Assembly (NCBI GenBank): GCA_045657265.1
Contig: JAZOSU010000004.1
Coordinates: 13,990 to 77,989, forward strand
DNA from: RGIG9041 sp045657265
Lineage (GTDB): Bacteria; Bacillota; Clostridia; Oscillospirales; QAKW01
Direction: 5' to 3'
Length of the DNA: 64,000 bases
Of this stretch, positions 14,025 to 22,709 are shown piece after piece. Numbering within the stretch: the first letter of the stretch is position 1; every line of letters begins with the position of its first letter. Below the pieces are notes generated by a model. The model had not been told where the DNA came from, did not search any database, and saw only the letters and a list, made by a program, of their open reading frames with translations. The position numbers and the translations under genes are program-made.

Positions 14025-16412
14025 ATGAATTTATCAACTAAATGGCTTAACGATTATACCGATATAAACATAAGCGCAAAAGAATTTGCCGATAAAATGA
14101 CAATGTCAGGTTCAAAAGTTGAAACCTTTGACAATATGAAAGACCACATCAAAAACGTTGTTGTGGGCAAAATCACAAAAATTGAAAAACATCCTGATGC
14201 TGACAAGCTCGTTGTATGCCAACTTGACGTTGCAGGTGAGCGCGAATTACAGATAGTCACAGGTGCATCAAATGTTTTTGAAGGCGCAATTGTTCCTGTT
14301 TGTCTTGACGGTGCGTGTCTTCCAAGCGGTACACAAATTAAAAAAGGCAAACTCAGAGGAGTTGTATCTGAGGGTATGCTTTGTTCTTTGGGTGAGCTTG
14401 GACTTACATCACACAATTTTCCAAACGCAATAGAAGACGGAATCTTCATAATTGATTTTCCATGTGAGCTTGGCCAGAACATCATTGATGCCATCGATAT
14501 GGACGATAATGTATTTGAGTTTGAAATCACACCTAACAGACCTGACTGTTTATCTGTTCTCGGTCTTGCAAGAGAAGTTTCTGCTACGTTTAACATTCCC
14601 TTTAAAAAACACGCTCCTAAATTCAGCGAAACTACAGATGACAAAATTGAGAATTATCTCAGCGTTACCGTTGAAAACAAAGAGCTTTGCCCAAGATACA
14701 CTGCAAGAGTTGTTAAAAACATTAAAATTGAACCGTCACCAATGTGGATTCGCAATCGTCTCCACGCTTGTGGCGTAAGACCTATCAACAACATTGTTGA
14801 CATTACAAACTACGTTATGCTTGAATACGGTCAGCCTATGCACGCATTTGATTACAAATGTCTTGAAGGAAATGCTATAGTTGTAAGAAATGCTAAAGAC
14901 GGTGAAATATTCAAAACTCTTGACGATCAGGACAGAAAACTTGACAGTGAAATGCTTGTAATTGCTGATGCTAACAAGAGTGTTGCCGTTGCAGGTGTAA
15001 TGGGCGGCGCAAACAGCGAAATTACAGAAAACACAAAAACCATAGTTTTTGAATCTGCAAACTTCAAAGGCTCAAGTGTACGTCATACAACAAAGAAACT
15101 TGGTATGCGTACCGATGCTTCTTCAAAATTTGAAAAAGGTCTTGATCCTTGTATGACAGATTCTGCGCTTGACAGAGCCTGTGAACTCATTGAGCTTCTT
15201 GGCGCAGGTGAAATAGTAAGTGGAGTTATTGACGTAAACAACGACAATCGCGAAAGAAGAGTCATTAAACTTGACGTTGATTGGGTAAACACTTTCTTAG
15301 GAACCGAAATTTCAACAGATTTTATGGTAAATGCTCTTAAAATGCTTGACTTTGAAGTTGATAGCGACCTTAATGTTACCGTTCCAAGTTTCAGAGACGA
15401 CGTTGAAGAAAAAGCTGACCTTGCCGAAGAAATTGTAAGACTTTACGGTTACAATGAAATTCCATCTACACTTGTTAAAATGGAAACAACTCAGGGTATG
15501 CTTACAGAAAAGCAGAAACTCAGCAAACAAATCAACGAAACTCTTATAGCTGCAGGAGCTTCTGAAATATGCACATATTCTTTTGTAAGCCCTAAAATTT
15601 ACGACAAACTTCATTATGCAGAAGATGACATCAGACGTGACAGCGTTATAATATCTAATCCTTTAGGTGAAGATACCAGTATTATGCGTACAACATCTGC
15701 TGCATCCATGCTTTCAACTCTTGCTCTTAACTACAACAACAGAAACGAATCTGTTTGTATGTACGAGCCTGCAACTGTATACATTAAACAGGGTGATATA
15801 AATACTCTGCCTTATGAAAAAGTTGAATTCTGCATTGGTATGTACGGTCAGGATACAGATTTCTTCAGCATTAAGGGAATTGCCGAAAGTGTTCTTGCAA
15901 CTGCAGGAATTTACGGTTGCAAATACATTGCGCAGACTGAAAACCCAACATTCCATCCCGGAAGAACAGCTGAAATTATAAAAGACGATACTGTCCTTGG
16001 CATAATCGGTGAAGTTCATCCAAGTGTATGCAAAGAATTCGGACTTGGTACAAAAACATATCTTGCAATCTTAGATTATGACAGGATTTTCGAAAATGCA
16101 AGTACAGAAAAAGAGTACACCCCCTTGCCGAAATTCCCTGCAACAACAAGAGATCTTGCTCTTATTTGTCCCAAAGACCTTACAGTTGCACAGATTACAG
16201 AAATAATCGAAAGCAAGTCAAAAGGTATACTTGAAAGCGTTAAACTGTTTGACGTTTACAGCGGCTCACAAATTCCAGACGGTTTTATAAGTCTTGCGTT
16301 TGCTCTTGTATTCCGCGCATCTGACAGAACTCTTAATGATGATGAAATTGACAGTAAAATGAAGAAAATCGTAAAATCATTAGACGAAATAGGTGCAAAA
16401 ATAAGATCTTAA
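14025..16412 (+). CDS. pheT: phenylalanyl-tRNA synthetase beta subunit
   Basis: 795 residues with the usual order: EMAP/OB tRNA-binding domain (about 40-150, VVGKITKIEKHPDADKL), the B3/B4 editing domain (about 210-385, RPINNIVDITNYVMLEYGQP), B5 (about 405-475), the catalytic-like core (EICTYSFVSPKI, FHPGRTAEI), and the C-terminal FDX-ACB anticodon-binding domain (about 700-795, FPATTRDLALI). AAGGAGG precedes the ATG. Co-transcribed with pheS under T-box control. Confidence 0.97.
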   Translation: MNLSTKWLNDYTDINISAKEFADKMTMSGSKVETFDNMKDHIKNVVVGKITKIEKHPDADKLVVCQLDVAGERELQIVTGASNVFEGAIVPVCLDGACLPSGTQIKKGKLRGVVSEGMLCSLGELGLTSHNFPNAIEDGIFIIDFPCELGQNIIDAIDMDDNVFEFEITPNRPDCLSVLGLAREVSATFNIPFKKHAPKFSETTDDKIENYLSVTVENKELCPRYTARVVKNIKIEPSPMWIRNRLHACGVRPINNIVDITNYVMLEYGQPMHAFDYKCLEGNAIVVRNAKDGEIFKTLDDQDRKLDSEMLVIADANKSVAVAGVMGGANSEITENTKTIVFESANFKGSSVRHTTKKLGMRTDASSKFEKGLDPCMTDSALDRACELIELLGAGEIVSGVIDVNNDNRERRVIKLDVDWVNTFLGTEISTDFMVNALKMLDFEVDSDLNVTVPSFRDDVEEKADLAEEIVRLYGYNEIPSTLVKMETTQGMLTEKQKLSKQINETLIAAGASEICTYSFVSPKIYDKLHYAEDDIRRDSVIISNPLGEDTSIMRTTSAASMLSTLALNYNNRNESVCMYEPATVYIKQGDINTLPYEKVEFCIGMYGQDTDFFSIKGIAESVLATAGIYGCKYIAQTENPTFHPGRTAEIIKDDTVLGIIGEVHPSVCKEFGLGTKTYLAILDYDRIFENASTEKEYTPLPKFPATTRDLALICPKDLTVAQITEIIESKSKGILESVKLFDVYSGSQIPDGFISLAFALVFRASDRTLNDDEIDSKMKKIVKSLDEIGAKIRS

Positions 16413-16503
16413 CAAATTATTTATAAAGTTTCTATTGATAATCTTTGAATTTTGTTTTAAAATATATTCATAAGATATTTCTTTGAAAGGCGGTATTGTC
16501 ATA

Positions 16504-16752
16504 ATGCAAGATTACAACACAATTCAATACAGTATCAAAAAAGAAAATGAATTACAGATGAAAGAAATTCTCACTACTGTATATGATGCTCTTAAAGAAA
16601 AGGGTTACAATCCGCTTAATCAAATAGTAGGTTACATCTTGTCAGAAGACCCCACCTACATTACAAATCATAACAACGCACGTGCTTTGATTCGCAAAAT
16701 AGACCGCGATGAGCTTTTGCACATAATTGTTAAATTCTATTTAGACAACTAA
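16504..16752 (+). CDS. ireB: IreB-family regulatory phosphoprotein (UPF0297)
   Basis: 82 residues matching IreB: QDYNTIQYSIKKENE, LTTVYDALKEKGYNPLNQIVGYILSEDPTYI, NARALIRKIDRDELLHIIVKFYL. In enterococci it is phosphorylated by the Ser/Thr kinase IreK and restrains cephalosporin resistance. The start at 16504 matches the family opening; GGCGG lies about ten bases upstream. The usual neighbours alaS and ruvX are not here (ruvX is at 56486). It stands alone before a terminator. Confidence 0.92.
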   Translation: MQDYNTIQYSIKKENELQMKEILTTVYDALKEKGYNPLNQIVGYILSEDPTYITNHNNARALIRKIDRDELLHIIVKFYLDN

Positions 16753-16753
16753 C

Positions 16754-16788
16754 AAAAAATGACTTGGATTTTTTCCAAGTCATTTTTT
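16754..16788. terminator. bidirectional terminator, ireB / ABC permease
   Basis: AAAAAATGACTTGGA (16754-16768) pairs with TCCAAGTCATTTTTT (16774-16788), with A/T tails on both sides. Shared by the convergent genes. Confidence 0.85.
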
Positions 16789-16790
16789 AT

Positions 16791-17705
16791 TTATCCTTTT
16801 ACAGCCCCTGCAATTACTCCGCTTATAATATATTTCTGTCCGAAAATATAGAAAATTATAATCGGTATTATTGCTATAACGAGCAGGGCCATAAACGAAC
16901 CCCAGTCAACAGAGCCATACGCGCCCTGCATTGCAAGTTGAACTGCAACAGGTATTGTTTTATATTTTGAACCTAATATAAGATATGGAAGCAAATAATC
17001 ATTCCACACCCACATTGTTTGCAAAATTGCAACAGTTACAGTGATAGGTTTGAGTACAGGAAAAACCACTCTGAAAAAAGTCTGAATCGGGTTACAGCCG
17101 TCTATCATTGCCGCTTCCTCAATTTCTATCGGAACGCTTTTTACAAATCCCGAATACATAAACACAGAAAGTCCCGCTCCGAAGCCAAGATAAACAAATA
17201 TAATACCCAAAGGGTTATTAAGGCTCACTGACGTAACAACCGACGTCATTGTATACATAACCATCTGAAAAGGTACTACCATACTGAAAACAAGCACGTA
17301 ATAAAAAATCCTGCATAATTTCGAGTCTGAGCGATTTATATACCAAGCGCACATTGAAGAAAAAAGCAACATTACAACAACGGAAAAGACTGTTATAAAA
17401 ACAGATCTTCCGAAAGCGCCGAAAGTTTCAAGTCTTGCAACACTTGCCGAAAATTCCTGTGACGACATAGTCAGAAGTGAAGTTAATGATTTACCGAAAA
17501 AACCCGAATTTACAATTCCTCTGATATAGTTACCGCTATCAAAAGTGTTTGCGTTAGGGAGTTCAAAAGGTGAACTCATAATATACAGTTTGCTTTTAAA
17601 TGAGTTATAAACAACAATAACTATCGGTGCGATAAAAACCAAAGTCAAAACAATCAAAAGAAGGTAAAGTACAACCGATACAAAAAGCTTTTGTTTTTTC
17701 ATCAT
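16791..17705 (-). CDS. carbohydrate ABC transporter permease, MalG type
   Basis: 304 residues with six predicted membrane helices and a long periplasmic stretch after helix 1 (about 35-100). The EAA loop IEEAAMIDGCNPIQTFFRVVFPVLKP near 200-225 contacts the ATPase. Third gene of the operon binding protein, MalF-like permease, MalG-like permease; the start overlaps the previous stop (ATGA). No ATPase gene is adjacent, so a shared MsmX-like ATPase is expected. Substrate unknown. Confidence 0.93.
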   Translation of the reverse strand: MMKKQKLFVSVVLYLLLIVLTLVFIAPIVIVVYNSFKSKLYIMSSPFELPNANTFDSGNYIRGIVNSGFFGKSLTSLLTMSSQEFSASVARLETFGAFGRSVFITVFSVVVMLLFSSMCAWYINRSDSKLCRIFYYVLVFSMVVPFQMVMYTMTSVVTSVSLNNPLGIIFVYLGFGAGLSVFMYSGFVKSVPIEIEEAAMIDGCNPIQTFFRVVFPVLKPITVTVAILQTMWVWNDYLLPYLILGSKYKTIPVAVQLAMQGAYGSVDWGSFMALLVIAIIPIIIFYIFGQKYIISGVIAGAVKG

Positions 17706-18544
17706 ATCTGTTCCTCCTTTGACCTTGTAAAGCGTATCTGCAAAAAAGCAATTATTGCAACAATCACTGTGAATATAACAGCTTTAGCCTGCCCCATTCC
17801 CTGCTGACCTACCGTTGCATAAAAAGTATTGTATATATCAAGGGCAAGCATTGTTGTCTCTCTTGCGGGTGCCCCGTTTGTAAGAGCAAGATTCTGATCA
17901 AATAGTTTGAATGAATTGGACAAAGTCAAAAAAGTACAAATTGTAACAGATGGCATTATCATAGGAACAATAATTCTACGAAGTGTCTGAAAATATGATG
18001 CGCCGTCTATTTTTGATGCTTCAATCAAAGAATTCGGAATGCTTTGTATCCCTGCAATATAAATTACCATCATATAACCTATCATCTGCCAATTCATTAA
18101 AACTACAAGTCCCCAGAATCCGTACTGAGCGCTATAGGTTATATCAAGTCCGAAAATGCCAAGCACACCGTTAATTATAAGATTCCATATATAACCAAGT
18201 ACGATACCGCCTATCAGATTGGGCATAAAAAATACAGTTCTGAAAAAATTTGACCCTCGCATTTTACGGGTTAATATAAGAGCTATCATAAACGCAATAA
18301 GGTTTACGGTTACAACCGAAACCACAGTGAATTTCACCGTAAACCAAAGAGCGTTTAAAAAATCTTTATCAGAAAATGCGTTGATATAGTTTTCAAATCC
18401 TGTAATTACAGCATTATCTACTGTTGTGAATTTACAAAACGAAAGGTATATTCCCATAATAAAGGGAATAACAAAAATCGTCACAAAAGCCAAAACCACA
18501 GGACCTAAAAACAAAACCGAATATTTTTTTAGTTTTTTATTCAT
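17702..18544 (-). CDS. carbohydrate ABC transporter permease, MalF type
   Basis: 280 residues with six membrane helices. The EAA loop SLIEASKIDGASYFQTLRRIIVPMIMP near 180-205 is clear. The C-terminus ends FTRSKEEQI. It follows the binding-protein gene after three bases and overlaps the next permease. With its partner it forms the membrane channel of a CUT1-type sugar importer. Confidence 0.93.
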   Translation of the reverse strand: MNKKLKKYSVLFLGPVVLAFVTIFVIPFIMGIYLSFCKFTTVDNAVITGFENYINAFSDKDFLNALWFTVKFTVVSVVTVNLIAFMIALILTRKMRGSNFFRTVFFMPNLIGGIVLGYIWNLIINGVLGIFGLDITYSAQYGFWGLVVLMNWQMIGYMMVIYIAGIQSIPNSLIEASKIDGASYFQTLRRIIVPMIMPSVTICTFLTLSNSFKLFDQNLALTNGAPARETTMLALDIYNTFYATVGQQGMGQAKAVIFTVIVAIIAFLQIRFTRSKEEQI

Positions 18545-18547
18545 AGT

Positions 18548-19879
18548 TTACTGTATATTTGCACTCTCCGTTTTCCACTTATCCACAACAAGCGAAACTA
18601 CATCCTGCCAATTTTTAGTTCCCTGAGCATACTGTAAAAGTGCAGCGCCGAAATCGTTTTTAAAGTTCTGGCTGGGAAACAGCGTAAAATTCCATGGAAC
18701 TGATTCAACATCCGCTTTTTTACTCCATTCAATCACTTGCTTAGCCAAAGGATCACTTGGTATTTCATCATCTTCAAAAGTATCAAAGGGCGCAATAAAA
18801 TCAAGTTTTTCTGTTACAAACTTTTTACCTGTTTCACTTGAGAAAAGCCAATACAGAAAATCTTCCGCAGCTTTTTGTTCAGCATCAGAGGCTTTGGCAT
18901 TGATACAAATATAGTTTTCTGTACCTATACACAAACCTTGTTTTTCTTCTCCCTCAACGCCCGTATAAATAGGCAAAAATTTGATATCATCTTCTTTTAC
19001 GGTATTATCTTTAATTCCGCTTATCTGAGACCAAGCCCAGTTTCCATTCTGAACCATAGCGCACTGTCCAAGAGCAAATTCAGCCATAGACTCATCACCT
19101 ATCTTAGAACCGAGAACTTTCGGGTCTGTTGTAGAATTATTTAAATACAAATCAAAAATATTTTTATAATTTTTAGCGTATTCAAAAAGTATATTTTTTG
19201 TGGCATCCGATGATAAGTCTATATTATTATTTTTAAATTCATAATAAATCGGAAGGTTTGCAAGATGGGTCTGCCAACGCCAATCTTCACCCGATTTTAA
19301 AGATGTGGCAGCAAAAACTCCTTTTATGCCAAGAGCTTCTTTATTTTTTTGCATATCTGTAACTAAGGCTGACAGTTTTTCAAAATTATTGATTTCATCC
19401 ATTGACGAAAAATCTGTATCTTTACTGTCAAGCTCAAAATATTTATCAGTTATTGCTTCGTTATATATAATTCCGTAGCCTTCTACAAGATACGGAATGC
19501 CGTAAACAGCTCCATCTTTTGTTACCGCTATTGATTTGTCTGTCAGATGTTTATAAAGTTCTGTATCTTTTAAATCTCTGCAGTAATCGCTCCAGTTTGC
19601 AAAGCCTCTCGGACCGTTTATCTGAAAAATCGTGGGTGCTTCTGCTGTACCCATTCTTGCGGCCAAAGTAGATTCATACGTGTTATTTGCCGCAGTATCA
19701 ACTATAAGTTCAATTCCAGTTTCGGTTTTATAAGCCTGAGCAATTTCGCTGTAAACAGACGCAACCTCCGGTTTGAAATTAAGAAATCTTACAGTAACGG
19801 CATCTTCTTTTTTTCCTGCACAAGACACTGCAGAAAACATTATCACTACCGACATAATTAATGCTATTATTTTTTTCAT
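18548..19879 (-). CDS. extracellular sugar-binding lipoprotein of ABC transporter
   Basis: 443 residues. The signal peptide and lipobox SAVSC (Cys near 20) anchor it to the outer face of the membrane. The mature part is a family 1 solute-binding protein (EIAQAYKTETGIELIVDTAANN, MVQNGNWAWSQISG, WLFSSETGKKFV). AAAGGAGC lies nine bases before the ATG. First gene of the importer operon. The ligand cannot be read from sequence; an oligosaccharide is likely. Confidence 0.92.
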   Translation of the reverse strand: MKKIIALIMSVVIMFSAVSCAGKKEDAVTVRFLNFKPEVASVYSEIAQAYKTETGIELIVDTAANNTYESTLAARMGTAEAPTIFQINGPRGFANWSDYCRDLKDTELYKHLTDKSIAVTKDGAVYGIPYLVEGYGIIYNEAITDKYFELDSKDTDFSSMDEINNFEKLSALVTDMQKNKEALGIKGVFAATSLKSGEDWRWQTHLANLPIYYEFKNNNIDLSSDATKNILFEYAKNYKNIFDLYLNNSTTDPKVLGSKIGDESMAEFALGQCAMVQNGNWAWSQISGIKDNTVKEDDIKFLPIYTGVEGEEKQGLCIGTENYICINAKASDAEQKAAEDFLYWLFSSETGKKFVTEKLDFIAPFDTFEDDEIPSDPLAKQVIEWSKKADVESVPWNFTLFPSQNFKNDFGAALLQYAQGTKNWQDVVSLVVDKWKTESANIQ

Positions 19880-19935
19880 ATAATTCAGCTCCTTTTATAA
19901 CATTTTGCACCTGCTGCTATGAAAATATTATAAAA

Positions 19936-19962
19936 AGAAAAAAATTCTGTGCTAATGCACAG
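19936..19962 (-). terminator. terminator of the small lipoprotein gene
   Basis: CTGTGC-TAAT-GCACAG (19947-19962); on the minus strand it is followed by AATTTTTTTC. It lies between the lipoprotein at 19966 and the importer operon. Confidence 0.65.
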
Positions 19963-19965
19963 AAT

Positions 19966-20370
19966 TTATCTTTCTAAAAGCCATAATTTCCCATCATTAT
20001 TATTTTTATAAATATACTGATTATAAACTTTTCCATTTTGTTCGAATTCAATCATAACATAAGGAATTTCGCTTTTTAAGTCACAAACAATTTCAAGAGC
20101 CTGTGATACATTAAGACAAACGTTTTCATACACTTTTTTAAAAACAGAATATTCGTCTTTACCATGGTCATATTCCATTACGTTGACTGAAATATTTGAA
20201 ATATATGTATTTGATTTAAAAAATACGCTCTCACCCAAAGGCTCAACATCTATTTTTATTATTTCTCTTCCATCCGGTCTGAACTGCGAAACTGTCGTAT
20301 GTACTCTGTTGCAACCACAAAAAGTAAACAAACATAAAATACACATCAAAACAACAAAAATTCTTTTCAT
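19966..20370 (-). CDS. small lipoprotein, function unknown
   Basis: 134 residues. Signal peptide MKRIFVVLMCILCLFTFCGC with a lipobox ending at Cys 20. The mature part is beta-rich and charged, with no recognised domain. A good site AGGAAG precedes the ATG. It has its own terminator and is separate from the importer downstream, although both are leftward. Not recognised beyond lipoprotein. Confidence 0.65.
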   Translation of the reverse strand: MKRIFVVLMCILCLFTFCGCNRVHTTVSQFRPDGREIIKIDVEPLGESVFFKSNTYISNISVNVMEYDHGKDEYSVFKKVYENVCLNVSQALEIVCDLKSEIPYVMIEFEQNGKVYNQYIYKNNNDGKLWLLER

Positions 20371-20410
20371 ATTATCTTCCTTTCATAAAAATAATATCAA
20401 ATAAAGAATT

Positions 20411-20437
20411 AAAGTGCAAGATTTATTCTTGCACTTT
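20411..20437 (-). terminator. terminator overlapping the spoIIQ 3' end
   Basis: AAAGTGCAAGA/TCTTGCACTTT stem; the 5' arm lies inside the last codons of spoIIQ (stop at 20423), followed by AATTCTTTATTT on the minus strand. Confidence 0.65.
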
Positions 20438-21136
20438 AATCACAGTTGTAGGGTCTATTTTCTTTCCGTTTTCAGTTATTTCCAGATGAAGATGAGGACC
20501 GTCAGCAATCTCAAAAACCGCAGTATTTCCGATTTTACCTACGATATCTCCCTGATTTATAATCTGCCCTTCTTCAAGTTCTACATTATCATCGAGATTG
20601 CAGTATATAGATTTTTTGCCATCTGTATGTTTTATTACAACGGTTATACCAAAAAGGTCGTTTGCCTCAATTTTTTCGACGGCACCGTCATTTATTGCCA
20701 CAACATTATCCCCTAAATTTGCGGCAATGTCCACACCGTCGTGTATGCGCCAATCTTTTAGCGTTTCGGAATAAACAGGTGTTGTAAGGGAAAAAGCTGT
20801 ACTTATCTGACCTGATACAGGCATAATATACGGTTTTGAATCAATAACAGGTTTAGCATCTGCTTCCGGCTTTACGACTTCTTCTTTATTTTCTTCGACA
20901 TTTATCTCGTTTTGCTCTGTTTTTTCGGTTTCAATTACGTTTTCCAATGTAGTATCAACTTTATCCACATTATCCGGCAAGTTATCTATGGGCTGATTAC
21001 TCAAAGATTTCTGTATGGATTTATAAGAAATAAAACTTACCGCACCGATAACTGCAACACAAAGAGATAACAATACATAATACCCTAATTTCTTTTTATC
21101 AAACTTATTTTTTTCAAAAATATTTTTCTTTTCCAT
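20423..21136 (-). CDS. spoIIQ: SpoIIQ-like M23 (LytM) engulfment protein
   Basis: 237 residues: cytoplasmic tail, one membrane helix (about 17-38), an acidic linker (50-105), then a LytM/M23 domain. Zinc ligands look intact: the His and Asp of RIHDGVDIAA and the HLHLE pair. In Bacillus SpoIIQ the first His is lost, while clostridial SpoIIQ keeps it and binds zinc. It pairs across the septum with SpoIIIAH during engulfment. The start at 21136 has GGAGG nine bases upstream; the longer frame has none. Directly follows spoIID, the classical pairing, which favours SpoIIQ over a generic peptidase. Confidence 0.85.
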   Translation of the reverse strand: MEKKNIFEKNKFDKKKLGYYVLLSLCVAVIGAVSFISYKSIQKSLSNQPIDNLPDNVDKVDTTLENVIETEKTEQNEINVEENKEEVVKPEADAKPVIDSKPYIMPVSGQISTAFSLTTPVYSETLKDWRIHDGVDIAANLGDNVVAINDGAVEKIEANDLFGITVVIKHTDGKKSIYCNLDDNVELEEGQIINQGDIVGKIGNTAVFEIADGPHLHLEITENGKKIDPTTVIKVQE

Positions 21137-21191
21137 TGTTTTACCTCCGTTATCAATATTCTTGACAAACAGAGAATATTTATACAATTTT

Positions 21192-22172
21192 TCAAATTTT
21201 ATAATCTTTAATTATTACACCGCTATAGTAATGTTTTAATATTTCTTCATAGTTATAGCCTTGTTTTGCCATTTCATTTGCTCCGTTCTGAGAAAGACCC
21301 ACGCCGTGTCCGTAACCATAAACAGTAAAAATAACATTTTCACCTTCTGCTTTTGCATCAAAACAAGCACTTCGCAGATTCAAAAATTTACGTATATACG
21401 TACCTGCATAAACAGTATCGGAAACTGTTATCTGTTTAACAAGTCCCGATTCTGTTTTTATTATCTCTCCTAAAAAGCAGTCAGGAGATTTTGAAAAAGA
21501 TACCCCGAGATTTGTTTCAAAAATATTGGTGAAATCTTTCTTTGAAAACACGACAGTTGTTTCAAAATCCTTTGCCAGTCTGTCTTTTTCAGACTGTATT
21601 GACACAAGATATTCTACATCACTTCCCCACACTTCTTTTGCACTTTGGGTTACTCCGCAAGACATAGAGTGAAAAACAGCATTGATAGGTTTATCGTTAT
21701 ATGTAATAACTTTTCCTAAAACCGCGCTGACGCTTTCTTCAATATTACTGTAATATTTATCAAAAAAAGCATCTCCCCATTTTTTTCTTGCGGTTTCTTT
21801 ATCCATATATGCCATACAATGCGTACTGTCATCGCAGACATAGGCGCCTTTGTGACCTACATCTGTATCGGGATTTTCATTAACATAGTTCATTTTGTTT
21901 ATCATATATGTAAAAGAAGCAATCGCTTGTGATTTGAGTGCTTCTTTATGAAAATTAGCCTGCATTTCTCCTGCCACCGTAGCGCACAGATAATCATAAC
22001 AGTTTAATTTTTCGACTTTACCGGTTTCATTTCTATAAACCAGTATTTCGGGAATACCCACATCGTTTTTTAATTTTTCATTATTCTTCACACTGAATAT
22101 CAACACTACTGCGTAAGGAACAAAAAGCAAAACCAAAAACAAAGCTATCAGATAATATTTAAAATAGCGCAT
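21192..22172 (-). CDS. spoIID: stage II sporulation protein D (lytic transglycosylase)
   Basis: 326 residues: one N-terminal membrane helix (about 5-27) and the SpoIID domain. Key motifs: CATVAGEMQANFHKEALKSQ with the catalytic Glu, the Cys/His-rich VCDDSTHC and SMSCGVTQSA (zinc region), and YGHGVGLSQNGANEMA at the C-terminus. It cleaves glycan strands denuded by SpoIIP in the engulfing mother cell. The start at 22172 has GGAGGT seven bases before it. A sigma-E-like promoter lies upstream. spoIIQ follows 55 bases later. Confidence 0.93.
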   Translation of the reverse strand: MRYFKYYLIALFLVLLFVPYAVVLIFSVKNNEKLKNDVGIPEILVYRNETGKVEKLNCYDYLCATVAGEMQANFHKEALKSQAIASFTYMINKMNYVNENPDTDVGHKGAYVCDDSTHCMAYMDKETARKKWGDAFFDKYYSNIEESVSAVLGKVITYNDKPINAVFHSMSCGVTQSAKEVWGSDVEYLVSIQSEKDRLAKDFETTVVFSKKDFTNIFETNLGVSFSKSPDCFLGEIIKTESGLVKQITVSDTVYAGTYIRKFLNLRSACFDAKAEGENVIFTVYGYGHGVGLSQNGANEMAKQGYNYEEILKHYYSGVIIKDYKI

Positions 22173-22201
22173 ATTACACCTCCAAGGACAAACCTTAATA
22201 T

Positions 22202-22230
22202 ATAATATGCAGTTAAAAAAGAAAAAATCC
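22202..22230 (-). promoter_or_regulatory. possible sigma-E promoter of spoIID
   Basis: Minus-strand GGATTTT (22224-22230), 14 bases, CATATTAT (22202-22209), close to the sigma-E pattern (-10 CATAYAMT). spoIID belongs to the sigma-E regulon in Bacillus. Confidence 0.4.
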
Positions 22231-22246
22231 ATCATATTGATGGATT
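22215..22246 (-). terminator. terminator of the dnaD-dnaI-lipoprotein operon
   Basis: AATCCATCA (22226-22234) and TGATGGATT (22238-22246), then TTTTCTTTTTT on the minus strand. The stem touches the stop codon of the lipoprotein gene. Confidence 0.7.
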
Positions 22247-22706
22247 ATAAATCTTGTGTTATTTTTTTGATAGTTTCGGTATCTAACGTTTTTTTGGTAT
22301 ACAGAGAATGATGCGTACCGTTTTGATACCAAAGCGCTATTCTTCCTCCCTCTTTGAAAGTACATACAGAAACCTCCGTGTCTTCACCCAAAACATAAGA
22401 ATCAACCTCTGTCAGTTTTCCTTTTATTCCGTAAAGAGGCGCCTGAGAATAGGCTTTTGATGCTCTATGAACAAAAATAATACCGTTGTATGCAAACTCT
22501 GTTTCTGCTATCAAATCGTTTATGATTGCGCATTTAACGTTACGCGCCTGTGCAGGTACTGACATTTTAATACCTATCTGGGCAGAAAGAGCATTGACAT
22601 CAGAAGTCGAAACAGACGTTTCTTTGAGAGGTGCAGGTGGTTTGATTTCACAACCACACAACAAAATTAATATTAAAACAAGTAAAAGCGAAAACAAACG
22701 TTTCAT
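22245..22706 (-). CDS. lipoprotein, function unknown
   Basis: 153 residues. Signal peptide with lipobox LLCGC (Cys near 19). A Pro-rich start (IKPPAPLKE) is followed by a compact domain of about 110 residues (VNALSAQIGIKMSVPAQARNV and ALWYQNGTHHSLYT). Third gene after dnaD and dnaI with a gap of only three bases, so co-transcribed, though no replication role is evident. No family recognised. Confidence 0.65.
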   Translation of the reverse strand: MKRLFSLLLVLILILLCGCEIKPPAPLKETSVSTSDVNALSAQIGIKMSVPAQARNVKCAIINDLIAETEFAYNGIIFVHRASKAYSQAPLYGIKGKLTEVDSYVLGEDTEVSVCTFKEGGRIALWYQNGTHHSLYTKKTLDTETIKKITQDL

Positions 22707-22709
22707 ATA

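Noticed and set aside
14054..14644. 196-codon frame opposite pheT
   Set aside because: Antisense shadow of the tRNA-binding domain with no recognisable motif or start signal.
20423..21136. General vegetative M23 cell-wall peptidase
   Set aside because: Possible by domain alone, but the adjacency to spoIID and single-helix architecture make SpoIIQ more likely.
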